64,000 nt of DNA from Streptomyces flavochromogenes (lineage in GTDB: Bacteria > Actinomycetota > Actinomycetes > Streptomycetales > Streptomycetaceae): the NCBI RefSeq assembly GCF_000717595.1, contig NZ_JNZO01000008.1, positions 62,001 through 126,000 on the forward strand. The letters are read 5' to 3'. A program made the position numbers and the translations under genes. A model generated the notes under the pieces. It had not been told where the DNA came from. It made no database searches and saw only the letters and a list, made by a program, of their open reading frames with translations. Numbering within the stretch: position 1 is the stretch's first letter; each line of letters begins with the position of its first letter. Positions 1-8,005 of the stretch are shown here, one piece after another.

Positions 1-54
1 CGCGGCGAGCCGAGCGGCGACGTCGTCGACGGAGCTGAAGAAACCGGTCGTCAT
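1..54 (-). CDS. MoxR-type AAA ATPase, N-terminal tip (partial)
   Basis: Reading leftwards from an ATG at 54 gives 18 residues beginning MTTGFFSSVDDVAARLAA, and the frame then leaves the window. This opening resembles the N-terminus of actinobacterial MoxR AAA+ ATPases, in which a 'SVDDV..RLA' segment precedes the 'LADRLGKPLLVEGPAGVGKT' Walker A region. Nothing catalytic is visible here, so the assignment rests on that short resemblance alone. The neighbouring gene at 237 is divergent. Confidence 0.45.
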   Translation of the reverse strand, partial: MTTGFFSSVDDVAARLAA

Positions 55-236
55 GGGCTGTCCCCCCGGGGAGCGAAAACTCGTACTGGCCAGTAGCCTC
101 CGCTGTACTTGATCAGATGAGGCACCGCCGCACAACCGTCCCGCGCAAGGTCCCTCCCGCGCGCGGGGCGCCACCCGCTGGTGCAATGGGGGGACCGGGT
201 ATCGCCACCCGGGGACCGCGCCGCGGTGGAGATGTC

Positions 237-404
237 GTGGCGGAACGGGAAGCGGAGCGGGAAGAGGCCCTCCTGACCAGGGTGCGGGCCATGGAGCAGG
301 CGGTCGGCGAGATCGGTACGACCCTCGACGAGACGAGCACCTGCCGCGAACTCTCCGCCTTCGCGTCCCGGTACCTGCACGCCGCCACAACGGCGACCTC
401 CTGA
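237..404 (+). pseudogene. Frame-broken N-terminal (GAF-type) part of a SpoIIE phosphatase
   Basis: A GTG at 237 follows a GGTGGAG ribosome site and opens a peptide, AEREEALLTRVRAMEQAVGEI then GTTLDETSTCREL. This matches the lead-in helix and start of the GAF domain of Streptomyces GAF-SpoIIE phosphatases. The frame stops at 402-404. A natural continuation (GDLLTEP) lies in another frame from about 392, and the phosphatase domain downstream lies in a third frame. I read this as the first piece of one gene running to 1686 that is interrupted by frame changes, either by decay or by sequencing error. The rest of a normal GAF domain is not recognisable between 405 and 560. Confidence 0.5.
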
Positions 405-570
405 CGGAACCGGGCGCCCCACCGAGGCGCGCGGCCCACACGGGACCGCCGGTCACCGCCCCGGGCGGCCCGGCGGCCCTCGGGGTGTCCACCGCCCCGG
501 CCGGTCCGACGGCACCCGGCGGCGCCGAGCGGGGCGCCGCAGGCCTCGCCGAGGGACCGGCTCGCCCGCG

Positions 571-699
571 GACCGAGCGGACCGTGCGGACGGTGCGGAC
601 GGTGCGGACGGTGCGGACCGTGAGGACGGTGCGGACCATCCAGACCACGCGGACGATCCGGACCGAGCGGACCACGCGGACGATCCAGAACGAGCGGAC
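571..699 (+). repeat. 9-bp-periodic tandem repeat coding an Asp-rich linker
   Basis: About 14 imperfect 9-bp units (gcggacggt and variants) lie upstream of the phosphatase domain. In the phosphatase frame they encode a (D-x-A)n run such as DRADGADGADG, followed by DHADDPDRADHADDPERAD. The GAC codon recurs with variation at other positions, which suggests this is the natural frame and that the product is a flexible acidic linker. A (gccccc)n stretch at about 755-780 and a C10 homopolymer at 816-825 follow. The interval 405-900 otherwise holds no separate gene. Confidence 0.75.
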
Positions 700-900
700 C
701 CCGAGCCGGGCGGGCCGGCCGCGCACGATGCCGTCCCGCCGGGCGACTCCGCCGCCCCCGCCGCCCCCGCCGCCCCCGGCGGACCCGGCGGACCCGCATT
801 CCACCGGTTCTCCCTCCCCCCCCCCGCCGTCCACGACGAAGAGCCGCTCGGGACGGTCACCCTGACCCGCACCGGCGGCAGGCCCTTCTCCGGCGACGAG

Positions 901-1686
901 GTGGCGCCGGCCCGTCACGCCGCCCGCCTCGCGGCCCGGCATCTCGGGCATGCCCGCCGACTCGCTGCCGCCGAGGACGCCGCGCTCCACCTCCAGCGCG
1001 CCCTCGTCGCCGAGCCCGGACGGCCGCACCCCGATCTGGAGATCGCCGGCGGCTACCTGCCCGCCGGGCCCCGCGCCCTCGTCGGCGGGGACTGGTTCGA
1101 GACCGTACGGCTCCCCTTCGGTCGCAGTCTGCTCGTCGTCGGCGACGTCATGGGACACGGCCTCGACGCGGCCGTCGACATGAACGCCTATCGCACCGCG
1201 CTCCGTGAGGTCGCCGCGACCGACCTTCCCCCGCACCGGGTGCTGCGGCACCTCGACTCCGCGGTCGCCGAGGACGGCGCGCGCCGCCCCGTCACCGTTC
1301 TGCTCGTCCGGGTCGACCCGGCCCGCGGCACCGCGACCTTCGCGAGCGCCGGACACCTGCCGCCCGTGGTGTTCGGAGCCGACGGCTCGGCCGAACTCGT
1401 GGACCTCCCCGTCGGCCCGCCCCTCGGTACCGGCGTCGGAGGCTACGAACCGACCACGCGTCCGCTCCGCCCCGAAGACACCCTGCTGCTCTTCACCGAC
1501 GGACTCGTCGAACGCCGCGGCGAGGACACCGACGATTCCCTCGCCCGGCTCGCCGCCCTCCGGCTTCCCCGGGACTCCGGCCCCGACCGGGTCGTCGACG
1601 AGGTGCTCCGCCGCCACGGCGCGCACGGAGCGGAGGACGACGTGGCCGTCCTCGCGGCCCGGATCCGCGCGCGTGCACACCAGTGA
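901..1686 (+). CDS. SpoIIE/PP2C-type serine phosphatase catalytic domain
   Basis: The product has PP2C/SpoIIE landmarks in order: GGDWFE, then GDVMGHG (metal-binding Asp), the AGHLPP motif, LLLFTDGLVERR and a C-terminal EDDVAVLAAR (Asp ligands). Such enzymes dephosphorylate anti-anti-sigma factors in partner-switching stress pathways. The first in-frame start codon is GTG 901, but the frame is open upstream to about 277 through an acidic repeat linker and a segment (GTVTLTRTGGRPFSGDE) typical of the end of a GAF domain. The real protein therefore probably began at 237 and this is its C-terminal two thirds. Translation from 901 alone would leave out the sensory part. The stop codon overlaps the first of two operator-like palindromes. 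Confidence 0.75.
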   Translation: MAPARHAARLAARHLGHARRLAAAEDAALHLQRALVAEPGRPHPDLEIAGGYLPAGPRALVGGDWFETVRLPFGRSLLVVGDVMGHGLDAAVDMNAYRTALREVAATDLPPHRVLRHLDSAVAEDGARRPVTVLLVRVDPARGTATFASAGHLPPVVFGADGSAELVDLPVGPPLGTGVGGYEPTTRPLRPEDTLLLFTDGLVERRGEDTDDSLARLAALRLPRDSGPDRVVDEVLRRHGAHGAEDDVAVLAARIRARAHQ

Positions 1687-1731
1687 CGCAGGGTCACATC
1701 CGCCCCACGGAACGCCGTGACGCACGGTCAC
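1683..1731. promoter_or_regulatory. Two tandem GTGAC-N5-GTCAC palindromes
   Basis: Two nearly identical 15-bp palindromes, GTGACGCAGGGTCAC at 1683-1697 and GTGACGCACGGTCAC at 1717-1731, are spaced 34 bp centre to centre. They begin in the stop region of the phosphatase gene and lie about 95-140 bp before the DUF5519 gene. The arrangement is what a dimeric regulator would use as a paired operator. It loosely recalls GTG-N-CAC CRP-type sites, but the spacing is not identical, so I do not name the regulator. Confidence 0.5.
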
Positions 1732-1823
1732 ACCACCCCTGCGTCCAGCATGTTTCGGCCCTCAGCGGGATTCTTCCGGCCGGACGCTTGTGCGCGGGCC
1801 CCCGGGCCCGGCACGCTCCTCGT

Positions 1824-2189
1824 ATGAACACGGCCAGGCATGCCAGTGAACGTCTGATGAGCTGGCCCTCGCTGTCCCCCGGCCGCGCCCATTGCGGCGC
1901 CGCGCTCGGACTGGGCACGGCGACGCAGGAGATCGTGCATTTCCACGGTGAACACGAGGCCGACGTCCACCTCACCCGCGCCATGGTCGCGAAACTGCGC
2001 CCGGCCCTCCTGGGGTCGAGCGCGGTCCGTCTGCGGGCCGGATCGGGGTGGGTGACGGTCCGTCTGGACATGGGGTCGGACATCGACCTGCTCGCCACCC
2101 TGGTGAGCGCCGCCCTCCAGGCCAACGGCGTCCCCGACGTCGCCCCGGACGGCTGCACCCGCACCCGCCCGGTCTCCGGACTCCGCTGA
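1824..2189 (+). CDS. Luciferase-domain (DUF5519) protein
   Basis: This 121-residue protein starts at ATG 1824. The pattern WPSLSPGRAHCG, then EIVHFHGEHEADVHLT and WVTVRLDMGSDIDLLATLVSAAL, is that of the small DUF5519 ('luciferase family') proteins common in Streptomyces. The name is historical and no light-emitting chemistry is implied. The frame extends upstream, but that stretch covers the palindromic promoter region and has no family similarity, so the internal ATG is preferred. The gene stands alone, preceded by tandem palindromes and followed by a convergent thioesterase. The biochemical role is unknown. Confidence 0.7.
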   Translation: MNTARHASERLMSWPSLSPGRAHCGAALGLGTATQEIVHFHGEHEADVHLTRAMVAKLRPALLGSSAVRLRAGSGWVTVRLDMGSDIDLLATLVSAALQANGVPDVAPDGCTRTRPVSGLR

Positions 2190-2256
2190 CCGAACGGGGT
2201 GCGGCGACCGCGCCGAACCGGGACCGGTCCCGGTTCGGGCCCCCGCCCGGACGGCT

Positions 2257-2772
2257 CTACGCGCGCGTGCTCCCGGAACCCCCAGCGGGGACCGGGAACA
2301 GCATGCACGTGCTGGTCGCGTGGGCGAGCAGCCGGTCCTCCGCGTCGTACAGGCCCGCCTCCGCGAGCGCGGTCCTGCGCCCGCGCGAGATCACCGTGCC
2401 GATCGCCCGCACCTTGCCCGTGTCGACGGTGATCGGCCGGAGGAAGCGGGTCGCGAGGTCGAGCGAGGTGTACGCCGTGCCCAGCGGGAGCGTCGAGTGG
2501 ACCGCGCAGCCGGCCGCCGAGTCCAGCAGGGTCGCGTAGACGCCGCCGTGCACACTGCCGATCGGGTTGTAGTGCTCCTCGCCCGGCTCGAAGGCGAACA
2601 CCGCGCGACCGTCCTCGACCTCCTCCAGGCCGAAGCCGAGGAGCGCCGCGATCGGGGGACCCGGCAGGCGTCCCGCCACCATCTCCCGCAGGAAGTCGAG
2701 GCCCGCCATCGTCCCGGCGGCCCGTGCGGTGGCTCCGGCGTCCTCCCACTCGACCGTGCGCGACCGCCCCAT
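2257..2772 (-). CDS. PaaI-family hotdog-fold thioesterase
   Basis: This 171-residue protein has a hotdog-fold core: HYNPIGSVHGGVYATLLDSAAGCAV is the classic PaaI-type 'G.VHGG....L.D' active-site segment, followed by SLDLATRFLRPI and a C-terminal strand. Members hydrolyse acyl-CoA thioesters; the substrate cannot be read from sequence. ATG 2772 is preferred over GTG 2778 because GGAGAG sits 5 nt upstream of it. The gene is divergent from the HxlR regulator at 2879, and a perfect inverted repeat lies between them, so it is probably the regulator's target. Confidence 0.85.
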   Translation of the reverse strand: MGRSRTVEWEDAGATARAAGTMAGLDFLREMVAGRLPGPPIAALLGFGLEEVEDGRAVFAFEPGEEHYNPIGSVHGGVYATLLDSAAGCAVHSTLPLGTAYTSLDLATRFLRPITVDTGKVRAIGTVISRGRRTALAEAGLYDAEDRLLAHATSTCMLFPVPAGGSGSTRA

Positions 2773-2844
2773 GACCACTCTCCGCCCGACGTGGCCGGCT
2801 GATGCTCAGCTGGCTCTGTACTGCGAAGCTAGCTGTCCTGAAAG

Positions 2845-2867
2845 CTGACTGTCAACGACACAGTCAG
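2845..2867. promoter_or_regulatory. HxlR-type operator in a divergent promoter region
   Basis: A perfect inverted repeat, CTGACTGT-N7-ACAGTCAG, lies in the 106-bp gap between the thioesterase and HxlR starts, ending 11 bp before the regulator's GTG. Its symmetry and position fit autoregulation together with control of the divergent gene. Confidence 0.65.
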
Positions 2868-2878
2868 GTGGCTACAGT

Positions 2879-3358
2879 GTGACGATGAAGTGGCTGGAGA
2901 CGGACACGGAGAACTGCCCGGTCCGCCGCGCCCTGGACCTCGTGGGCGAGAAGTGGACCCTGCTGATCCTGCGCGACGCCTTCAACGGCGTCCGCCGCTA
3001 CGACGAGTTCCGTCGGCACCTCGGTCTCTCCGAGGCCGTCCTCGCCGACCGGCTCCGCAAACTGGTCGCGGCCGGCCTGCTGCGGGCGGAGCCGTACCGG
3101 GAACCCGGTACCCGGACCCGGTACGAGTACCGGCTCACCCGCAAGGGCGTCGACTTCTGGCCCGTACTCCTGGCCCTGAAGCAATGGGGTGACATCCACG
3201 CGGGGGAGCCGGAGGGTCCCGTCCTCGACATCCGGCACGCCGACTGCGGAGCCCCCGTCCGCGTCGTCGTCCAGTGCGAGGGCGAGGAACGGGCCACCCT
3301 GGCCGCCCGCGACGTCACCGTCCGCCCCGGCCCCGGCGCCCGCCCGCTCACCCCCTGA
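2879..3358 (+). CDS. HxlR-family winged-helix transcriptional regulator
   Basis: This 159-residue protein shows the HxlR signature: a Cys at 'TENCPVRRALDLVGEKWTLLIL', then RYDEFRRHLGLSEAVLADRLRKLVAAGLL (recognition helix and wing) and YRLTRKGVDFWPVLLALKQWG. GTG 2879 has AGGTGG 7 nt upstream and is preferred to ATG 2885. The C-terminal 45 residues contain 'DIRHADCGAP', often seen in longer family members. Some HxlR proteins sense reactive electrophiles or oxidants through the N-terminal Cys. The adjacent palindrome and divergent thioesterase suggest local regulation. Confidence 0.88.
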   Translation: MTMKWLETDTENCPVRRALDLVGEKWTLLILRDAFNGVRRYDEFRRHLGLSEAVLADRLRKLVAAGLLRAEPYREPGTRTRYEYRLTRKGVDFWPVLLALKQWGDIHAGEPEGPVLDIRHADCGAPVRVVVQCEGEERATLAARDVTVRPGPGARPLTP

Positions 3359-3466
3359 CATCCGGCAGGGCGGCCTCCGCGGTGAGCCCTTGAACCCATC
3401 GGCCGCGACACCCGTTCGGCCGCACCCCTGCGATGCCCCACCGTCCAGCCGGGTACCTCACGAGGC

Positions 3467-4384
3467 ATGCCCTCCACACCCGGTCCGCCGTACGACGGTG
3501 CCCCCGCCGAGCACGGCCCCGAGCACGGCCGAGAACACGACCGCGAACGCGGTCCTGAACACGGCCACTGGTTCCAGCGACTCCACACCCGCGTCCTCGT
3601 CTCCCCCGTCGGGCTCGCCTGGAACCGCGGCCGCGCCATGGAACTCATGCACCGCGCCATGGGCTTCGCGGCGCTCAGCCTGCTCACCCTCGTGCCGCTC
3701 CTCATCGTCGTCGCCGCGGCCGACCTCGCCAGCGGTCAGGGCTTCGCCCGCTGGCTCGTCCAGGGCCTCGGCGTCTCCGAGGTCTCCGAGGAGGAGGTCG
3801 AGCGGCTCTTCGGGCAGCCGGGACAGGCCCTGCAACGGACCACCGCCTTCGGTCTCACCGCCCTCGCCGCCTTCGGTGTCACCTTCGGATCCGCCGTACA
3901 GACCGGGTACGAGCGTGCCTGGGACCTCCCCACGGCGCGCTGGCACACCATGTGGCGGCACGTCGTCTGGCTGGCCGTCCTCGTCGCCTGTCTGCTGCTG
4001 TTCGTCGCCACCCCCGCACCGGCCGAGTCCCCGGCCATGGTCACCGCTCTCGTCGCCCTGGGCGACCTGATCGGCACCTTCCTCTTCTTCTGGTGGTCGC
4101 AGCGGTTTCTGCTCTGCGGGCGCATCCGCTGGCGGGCCCTCGCCCCGGGAGCCGTCCTGACCGCCCTCGGCCTGCTCGGGCTGCGCGTCTTCTCCCAGCT
4201 CGTCTTCTCACCGCTCATCGCCTCGAACGCGGTGACGTACGGCCAGTTCGGCACCGTCCTCGTCCTCCAGTCGTGGCTCGTCGGAGTCGGCTTCGTCGTG
4301 TACGGAAGCGCCCTCGTCGGCCGGCTGGTCCACGAGCGCCTGCTCGACCGGCGCCTGCGCCGCGCCGCCCTGACCGGTGGCTGA
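3467..4384 (+). CDS. YihY/BrkB-like inner-membrane protein
   Basis: This 305-residue protein has an N-terminal His/Glu/Arg-rich cytoplasmic tail (about 1-40) followed by about six hydrophobic segments, including GFAALSLLTLVPLLIVVAAA, WLAVLVACLLLFVA and LIGTFLFFWWSQRF. This matches the YihY/virulence factor BrkB family, once mis-called ribonuclease BN. The function is unknown, with transport or envelope roles proposed for the family. It appears monocistronic. Confidence 0.75.
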   Translation: MPSTPGPPYDGAPAEHGPEHGREHDRERGPEHGHWFQRLHTRVLVSPVGLAWNRGRAMELMHRAMGFAALSLLTLVPLLIVVAAADLASGQGFARWLVQGLGVSEVSEEEVERLFGQPGQALQRTTAFGLTALAAFGVTFGSAVQTGYERAWDLPTARWHTMWRHVVWLAVLVACLLLFVATPAPAESPAMVTALVALGDLIGTFLFFWWSQRFLLCGRIRWRALAPGAVLTALGLLGLRVFSQLVFSPLIASNAVTYGQFGTVLVLQSWLVGVGFVVYGSALVGRLVHERLLDRRLRRAALTGG

Positions 4385-4525
4385 CCCCGTCCGTCCGCCC
4401 GACCGGTCCGACGGGCGCCTGCCCCGGTCCGACCGCGCGGCCCGACCGGCGCCTGCCCCCGGCCCGACCGCCCCCACCGGCCCGACGCCCGGACCCGCCC
4501 GAGCCTTCGCTCGTCACCCCGTCCC

Positions 4526-4681
4526 GGCTTCCTGGTCAAGGACATGGCCCTGGACGACATCCTCGCCGCCGTCCGCGTCGTGGCCTCCGGCGACGCCCTC
4601 ATGACGCCGGAGACCCGGCAGGCGGGGGACCTGACAGAGCACGGCCCGGACCGGCGGGAAATTGATCACACGATCCGGTGA
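4526..4681 (+). pseudogene. Relic of a NarL/LuxR response regulator (receiver C-terminus)
   Basis: One frame reads GFLVKDMALDDILAAVRVVASGDALM and ends at TGA 4679-4681. This is the end of a NarL-type receiver domain: the invariant 'GFLLKD' lysine turn followed by helix 5 'LLAAVRTVAAGDALL'. The phospho-acceptor region upstream and the HTH downstream are both missing, and the preceding 130 bp are repetitive cgaccg-type DNA. No usable start is present, so this is probably non-functional debris. Confidence 0.65.
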
Positions 4682-4763
4682 TCCACCCCGGAGCGGCCCG
4701 GTGGCGTCCTCCGGGCCGCTTGGATGAAGGTGATCCCATCGGCCCGTCGAAGGAGTGCCGCCC

Positions 4764-5273
4764 ATGGCGAACATCTGGCTGCCGCCCGTCGAGTACGTCG
4801 CGACCCTGCCGAGAGCGACGGCGTACGCCTGCCTCTACTTCACCGACACCCGAGGCCGCCCCTTCCAGCTGCGCGCCAGCTACGACACCGAGCTGTGGCA
4901 GTGGCCCGGCGGGAACATGGACCCGGGGGAGACCCCCTGGGAGACGGCGGTACGCGAGTGCCACGAGGAGACCGGGATCACCTTCGCCGGCGAACCGCGG
5001 CTGCTCGGCACCCACTTCGTCACCGACCGGGGCGAGGACTGGCCCGCCAACCACATCGGCTTCGTCTTCGACGGGGGCGAGCTGACGGACGAGCAGATCG
5101 CCGGCGTCGTCCTCGACCCCGAGGAGCACAGCGAGTACCGCCTGCGCACCCTCGACGAGTGGGAACGGGAGATGGAGCCGGGCGAGTTCACCCGCCTCGC
5201 GGGCACCGACCGGGCCCGCAGGACAGGCGTCCCGTTCTACCTGGAGACCGGCTCCGAAGGGGATCGGCCCTAG
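4764..5273 (+). CDS. NUDIX hydrolase
   Basis: This 169-residue protein contains a complete Nudix box, G-N-M-D-P-G-E then seven residues and RECHEETGI (GX5EX7REUXEEXGU), at about residues 50-73, preceded by a strand WQWPGG. Nudix enzymes cleave nucleoside diphosphates linked to another moiety and need a divalent metal bound by the Glu residues. ATG 4764 lies 8 nt after AAGGAG. An in-frame GTG at 4755 overlaps that ribosome site and is rejected. The substrate is not predictable. Confidence 0.85.
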   Translation: MANIWLPPVEYVATLPRATAYACLYFTDTRGRPFQLRASYDTELWQWPGGNMDPGETPWETAVRECHEETGITFAGEPRLLGTHFVTDRGEDWPANHIGFVFDGGELTDEQIAGVVLDPEEHSEYRLRTLDEWEREMEPGEFTRLAGTDRARRTGVPFYLETGSEGDRP

Positions 5274-5380
5274 ATCCTGCCATCACCTTCTGGCCGGGTC
5301 CGGCCCGCCCGGGGCGCGCGCGGAAGGAGTACGGATCCGGGGCCGGCCCCTCCGGACGGCCCCGGCTCCGGCCGGACTCC

Positions 5381-5902
5381 TCACGCCCGGCAGCCCACCG
5401 GGTGGGCGATGTCGACCACGAAACGCTCCGGCGAGTGCAGCCGGAAGGTCTTGTAGACGGGTTTGGTGTCGAAGGCGGCTCCGATGGTGACCACACCCTC
5501 GAAGTCGCCGGTCAGGGCGACCCCCTTGAGCGCGGGCAGATGGATCTTCAGCAGCCGGGGCCCCTGGTAGACGGACTTTCCGGCGTCGTCGTGGGCGGCC
5601 GCCGGGGAGAGACGGATCTCCAGGAACTGCTTGCCCGCCAGCGGGACTCGCTGGCCCGAGCCGTCGTAGTGCAGCGCGCCGACCTGGTGCACGGTGACCG
5701 GGGGCATGGCGCCCCGTACATCGATCACGAGCCGGTCGAAGGTTGCGTGGCCGCCCCAGCGGGCGTTGACGACCAGGGCCGTGGCCTGCGTCGACGAGCT
5801 CGGGGACGGGGCGTTGGTGGCGCCGGCCGGGATCGTGGCGCCGATCCCGGCGGTCAACAGGATTCCCGCGGCGACAGCCGCGAGGGTGTGACGGTGATGC
5901 AT
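5381..5902 (-). CDS. Secreted AMIN-like domain protein
   Basis: This 173-residue protein begins with a Sec-type signal peptide (HHRHTLAAVAAGILLTAG, cleavage likely after the following AGA/TNA region). The mature part, with FDRLVIDVRGAMPPVTVHQVG, LEIRLSPAA and FRLHSPERFVVDIAHP, resembles the AMIN-like beta-sandwich of actinobacterial exported proteins. ATG 5902 follows a GGGGGA site; longer frames upstream look non-coding. The role is unknown, and related domains bind peptidoglycan or envelope partners. Confidence 0.65.
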   Translation of the reverse strand: MHHRHTLAAVAAGILLTAGIGATIPAGATNAPSPSSSTQATALVVNARWGGHATFDRLVIDVRGAMPPVTVHQVGALHYDGSGQRVPLAGKQFLEIRLSPAAAHDDAGKSVYQGPRLLKIHLPALKGVALTGDFEGVVTIGAAFDTKPVYKTFRLHSPERFVVDIAHPVGCRA

Positions 5903-6118
5903 GACGTCCCCCAATTTCTCCTGCTCCGGGGACAGTGGTGTCACTGACAGAGACACCCCTCCACACCATACGGTTCCACCCGATATGGGGTAAATGTTCC
6001 GCCTTCTGGGCGGCTGCATATGCGCGTGCGCGTGCGAGCGCGATGGCCGGCGGGCGCGCTGTTCGTCCGGATCCGGCGAAGCCCGTAACTCCTGGGCCGC
6101 TCAGCAGTTGACCAGGGC

Positions 6119-6331
6119 ATGAAGAAGCGCAGCATGCTCGCCATCGCCTCCCTCGCCGCAGGCGTCGTCACCGCCCTCATCACGCCTCCGCCGCAGGCCA
6201 GCGCCGCCGAGAACCCCCTGGGCGGCGCCACCGGCCTCCTCCAGGAGGACCAGGGCGTCGACACCGTCGTCGACACCGTCCAGGGCGCCCAGAGCACCCT
6301 TCCGGCCCCCGGCGCGGGCGGGCTGCTCTGA
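6119..6331 (+). CDS. Small secreted protein
   Basis: This 70-residue protein is mostly signal peptide (MKKRSMLAIASLAAGVVTAL, cleavage near ASA-AEN), with a short Gly/Gln-rich mature peptide ending in GAGGLL. Streptomyces genomes have many such short exported peptides of unknown function. The ribosome site is weak, but a 13-bp hairpin follows the stop, which supports a discrete transcription unit. Confidence 0.6.
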   Translation: MKKRSMLAIASLAAGVVTALITPPPQASAAENPLGGATGLLQEDQGVDTVVDTVQGAQSTLPAPGAGGLL

Positions 6332-6350
6332 CCCGTGCCACCCGCGACGA

Positions 6351-6388
6351 CCGGTGCCCCGCGCCCCCGACGGGCCGCGGGGCACCGG
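6351..6388 (+). terminator. Hairpin terminator after the small secreted protein
   Basis: A perfect 13-bp stem (CCGGTGCCCCGCG and its complement) with a 12-nt loop lies 20 bp past the stop and 67 bp before the cyclophilin gene. There is no U-tract, as is usual in Streptomyces. Confidence 0.6.
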
Positions 6389-6454
6389 CACGCCGTGACC
6401 CGGGAGGAGGCGGCCCGTGCGCGCGCCGTGCGTGACTAATGACAGGATGTCCCC

Positions 6455-6952
6455 ATGAGCGACAACGTTTACTTCGACATCACCATCAACGACGAGCCCG
6501 CGGGCCGCATCACCTTCAAGCTGTTCGACGACGTCGTCCCGAAGACGGCGCAGAACTTCCGCGAGCTCGCGACCGGCGAGCACGGCTTCGGTTACGCCGG
6601 TTCCCCGTTCCACCGCGTCATCCCGCAGTTCATGCTGCAGGGCGGCGACTTCACCCGTGGCAACGGCACCGGCGGCAAGAGCATCTACGGCGAGAAGTTC
6701 GCCGACGAGAACTTCAAGCTGAAGCACGACCGCCCGTTCCTGCTCTCGATGGCCAACGCCGGCCCGAACAGCAACGGCTCGCAGTTCTTCATCACCACGA
6801 TCGTCACCGACTGGCTCGACGGCAAGCACGTCGTCTTCGGCGAGGTCGTCGAGGGCCAGGACCTGGTCAAGAAGATCGAGGGCCTCGGCTCCCGTTCCGG
6901 CGCCACCGCCGCGACCATCAAGGTCTCCGAGTCCGGCATCGTGAAGGCCTGA
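6455..6952 (+). CDS. Cyclophilin-type peptidyl-prolyl cis-trans isomerase
   Basis: This 165-residue single-domain cyclophilin has the expected landmarks: NFRELATGE, the catalytic [16 protein letters not shown] (Arg, Phe, Gln), [18 protein letters not shown] and [15 protein letters not shown]. There is no signal peptide, so it is cytoplasmic. It catalyses proline isomerisation during protein folding and should be cyclosporin-sensitive, since the Trp of the drug pocket is present (DWLDG). It is monocistronic, with a hairpin after the stop. Confidence 0.95.
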   Translation: MSDNVYFDITINDEPAGRITFKLFDDVVPKTAQNFRELATGEHGFGYAGSPFHRVIPQFMLQGGDFTRGNGTGGKSIYGEKFADENFKLKHDRPFLLSMANAGPNSNGSQFFITTIVTDWLDGKHVVFGEVVEGQDLVKKIEGLGSRSGATAATIKVSESGIVKA

Positions 6953-6972
6953 TCGCCTCTCCGAGCTGAGCG

Positions 6973-6993
6973 GAGGGCGCGTCGCGCGCCCTC
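6973..6993 (+). terminator. Hairpin terminator after the cyclophilin gene
   Basis: A perfect 9-bp stem, GAGGGCGCG-TCG-CGCGCCCTC, lies about 20 bp after the cyclophilin stop. The region 6994-7141 beyond it contains nothing I can support. Confidence 0.55.
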
Positions 6994-7141
6994 GCTCGAC
7001 CCACCCGGCCGGGGCGGGGGACGCCGTCCGAGCGACGCGCGTCCCCGCCCTCGCCGAGGTCTTCGGCGGCCGCCCGCGCAGCCGTCCGTGCGCCGTGTCC
7101 CGCGCCGTCCCTCATCCGTGAGCCGCACCCCGTGCCGTCGC

Positions 7142-7981
7142 TCAGGTGAAGGCGGGCGCGTTCCGCTCCGCCCATGCCGCGAACGGTCGCGGCGCCCGGC
7201 CGAGGACGCGCTCCACATCGGAACTCACCCGCTGCTCCTCCGTGCTGGGTTCACCCATCACCGACAGCATCCCGTCGACGGCCTCCTCCGGCAGGAACCG
7301 CACCAACTGGGAACGGGCCTCGCTCGCACTCAGCGCCAGGAACGCGACAGGGTCACCCACCACCCCGGCCAGGACACGCACCTGCTCCCGCGGTGACACC
7401 GCGACCGGCCCGGTCAGGACGTACGTCCGACCCGAGTGCGCCGCCGGGTCACGCAGCACCTCCGCCGCGACGCCGGCGATGTCCGTCGGATCCACCACCG
7501 GCAGCGCCACATCGGCGAACGGCGCCGCCACCGTACGCGCGGAACGGACCCGCTCGGCCCAGAGGAAGGCGTTGGAGGCGAAACCGCCCGGCCGCAGCAC
7601 GGTCCAGTCCAGCCCCGACCCCCGTACCGCCGTCTCGAACGCACGCAGGATGTCGTGCGACGCCGAATCGGTCCGCGTTCCCACCAACTGCGAGGACTGG
7701 AACACGATCCTTCGCACCCCGGCGGCCACCGCCGCCGTGACGATCTCGCCCGGATCCAGCTCGTCCCCGAGACCCCCGACGAGCAGGTACATCGCCTCCG
7801 CACCCTCGAACAGCCCCGTGAGTCCGTCCACATCGGCCAGGTCCCCCTGCCGGTGCGCCACTCCGGCGGGCAGCCCGTCGGCCGGCCGACGGCTCACCGC
7901 CGTCACCTTCTCACCGGCCGCGGCCAGCAGCTCCACCAGCGGTCGTCCGACGTTTCCGGTCGCTCCGGTCACCACGATCAC
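7142..7981 (-). CDS. NmrA-like NAD(P)-binding oxidoreductase
   Basis: This 279-residue protein opens directly into a Rossmann fold (IVVTGATGNVGRPLVELL, with the TGATGNVG motif) and continues with VSRRPADGL, QGDLAD and RIVFQSSQLVG, typical of NmrA/SDR-a-type reductases that act on quinones or sense NADP. GTG 7981 is chosen because GGAGG stands 9 nt upstream. The in-frame ATG at 8005 abuts a terminator-like hairpin (8006-8029) and has no ribosome site. The substrate is unknown. Confidence 0.82.
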   Translation of the reverse strand: MIVVTGATGNVGRPLVELLAAAGEKVTAVSRRPADGLPAGVAHRQGDLADVDGLTGLFEGAEAMYLLVGGLGDELDPGEIVTAAVAAGVRRIVFQSSQLVGTRTDSASHDILRAFETAVRGSGLDWTVLRPGGFASNAFLWAERVRSARTVAAPFADVALPVVDPTDIAGVAAEVLRDPAAHSGRTYVLTGPVAVSPREQVRVLAGVVGDPVAFLALSASEARSQLVRFLPEEAVDGMLSVMGEPSTEEQRVSSDVERVLGRAPRPFAAWAERNAPAFT

Positions 7982-8005
7982 GGTTCTTCCCCTCCAGGGA
8001 GTCAT

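Noticed and set aside
113..872. Long minus-strand frames with collagen-like Gly-Pro-His repeats
   Set aside because: They are the reverse reading of the 9-bp repeat linker upstream of the phosphatase domain. No start site or family supports them.
5274..5380. A gene between the NUDIX and AMIN-like genes
   Set aside because: The 107 bp contain only GC-rich dyads such as GGGGCCGGCCCC between convergent stops, and no coding signal.
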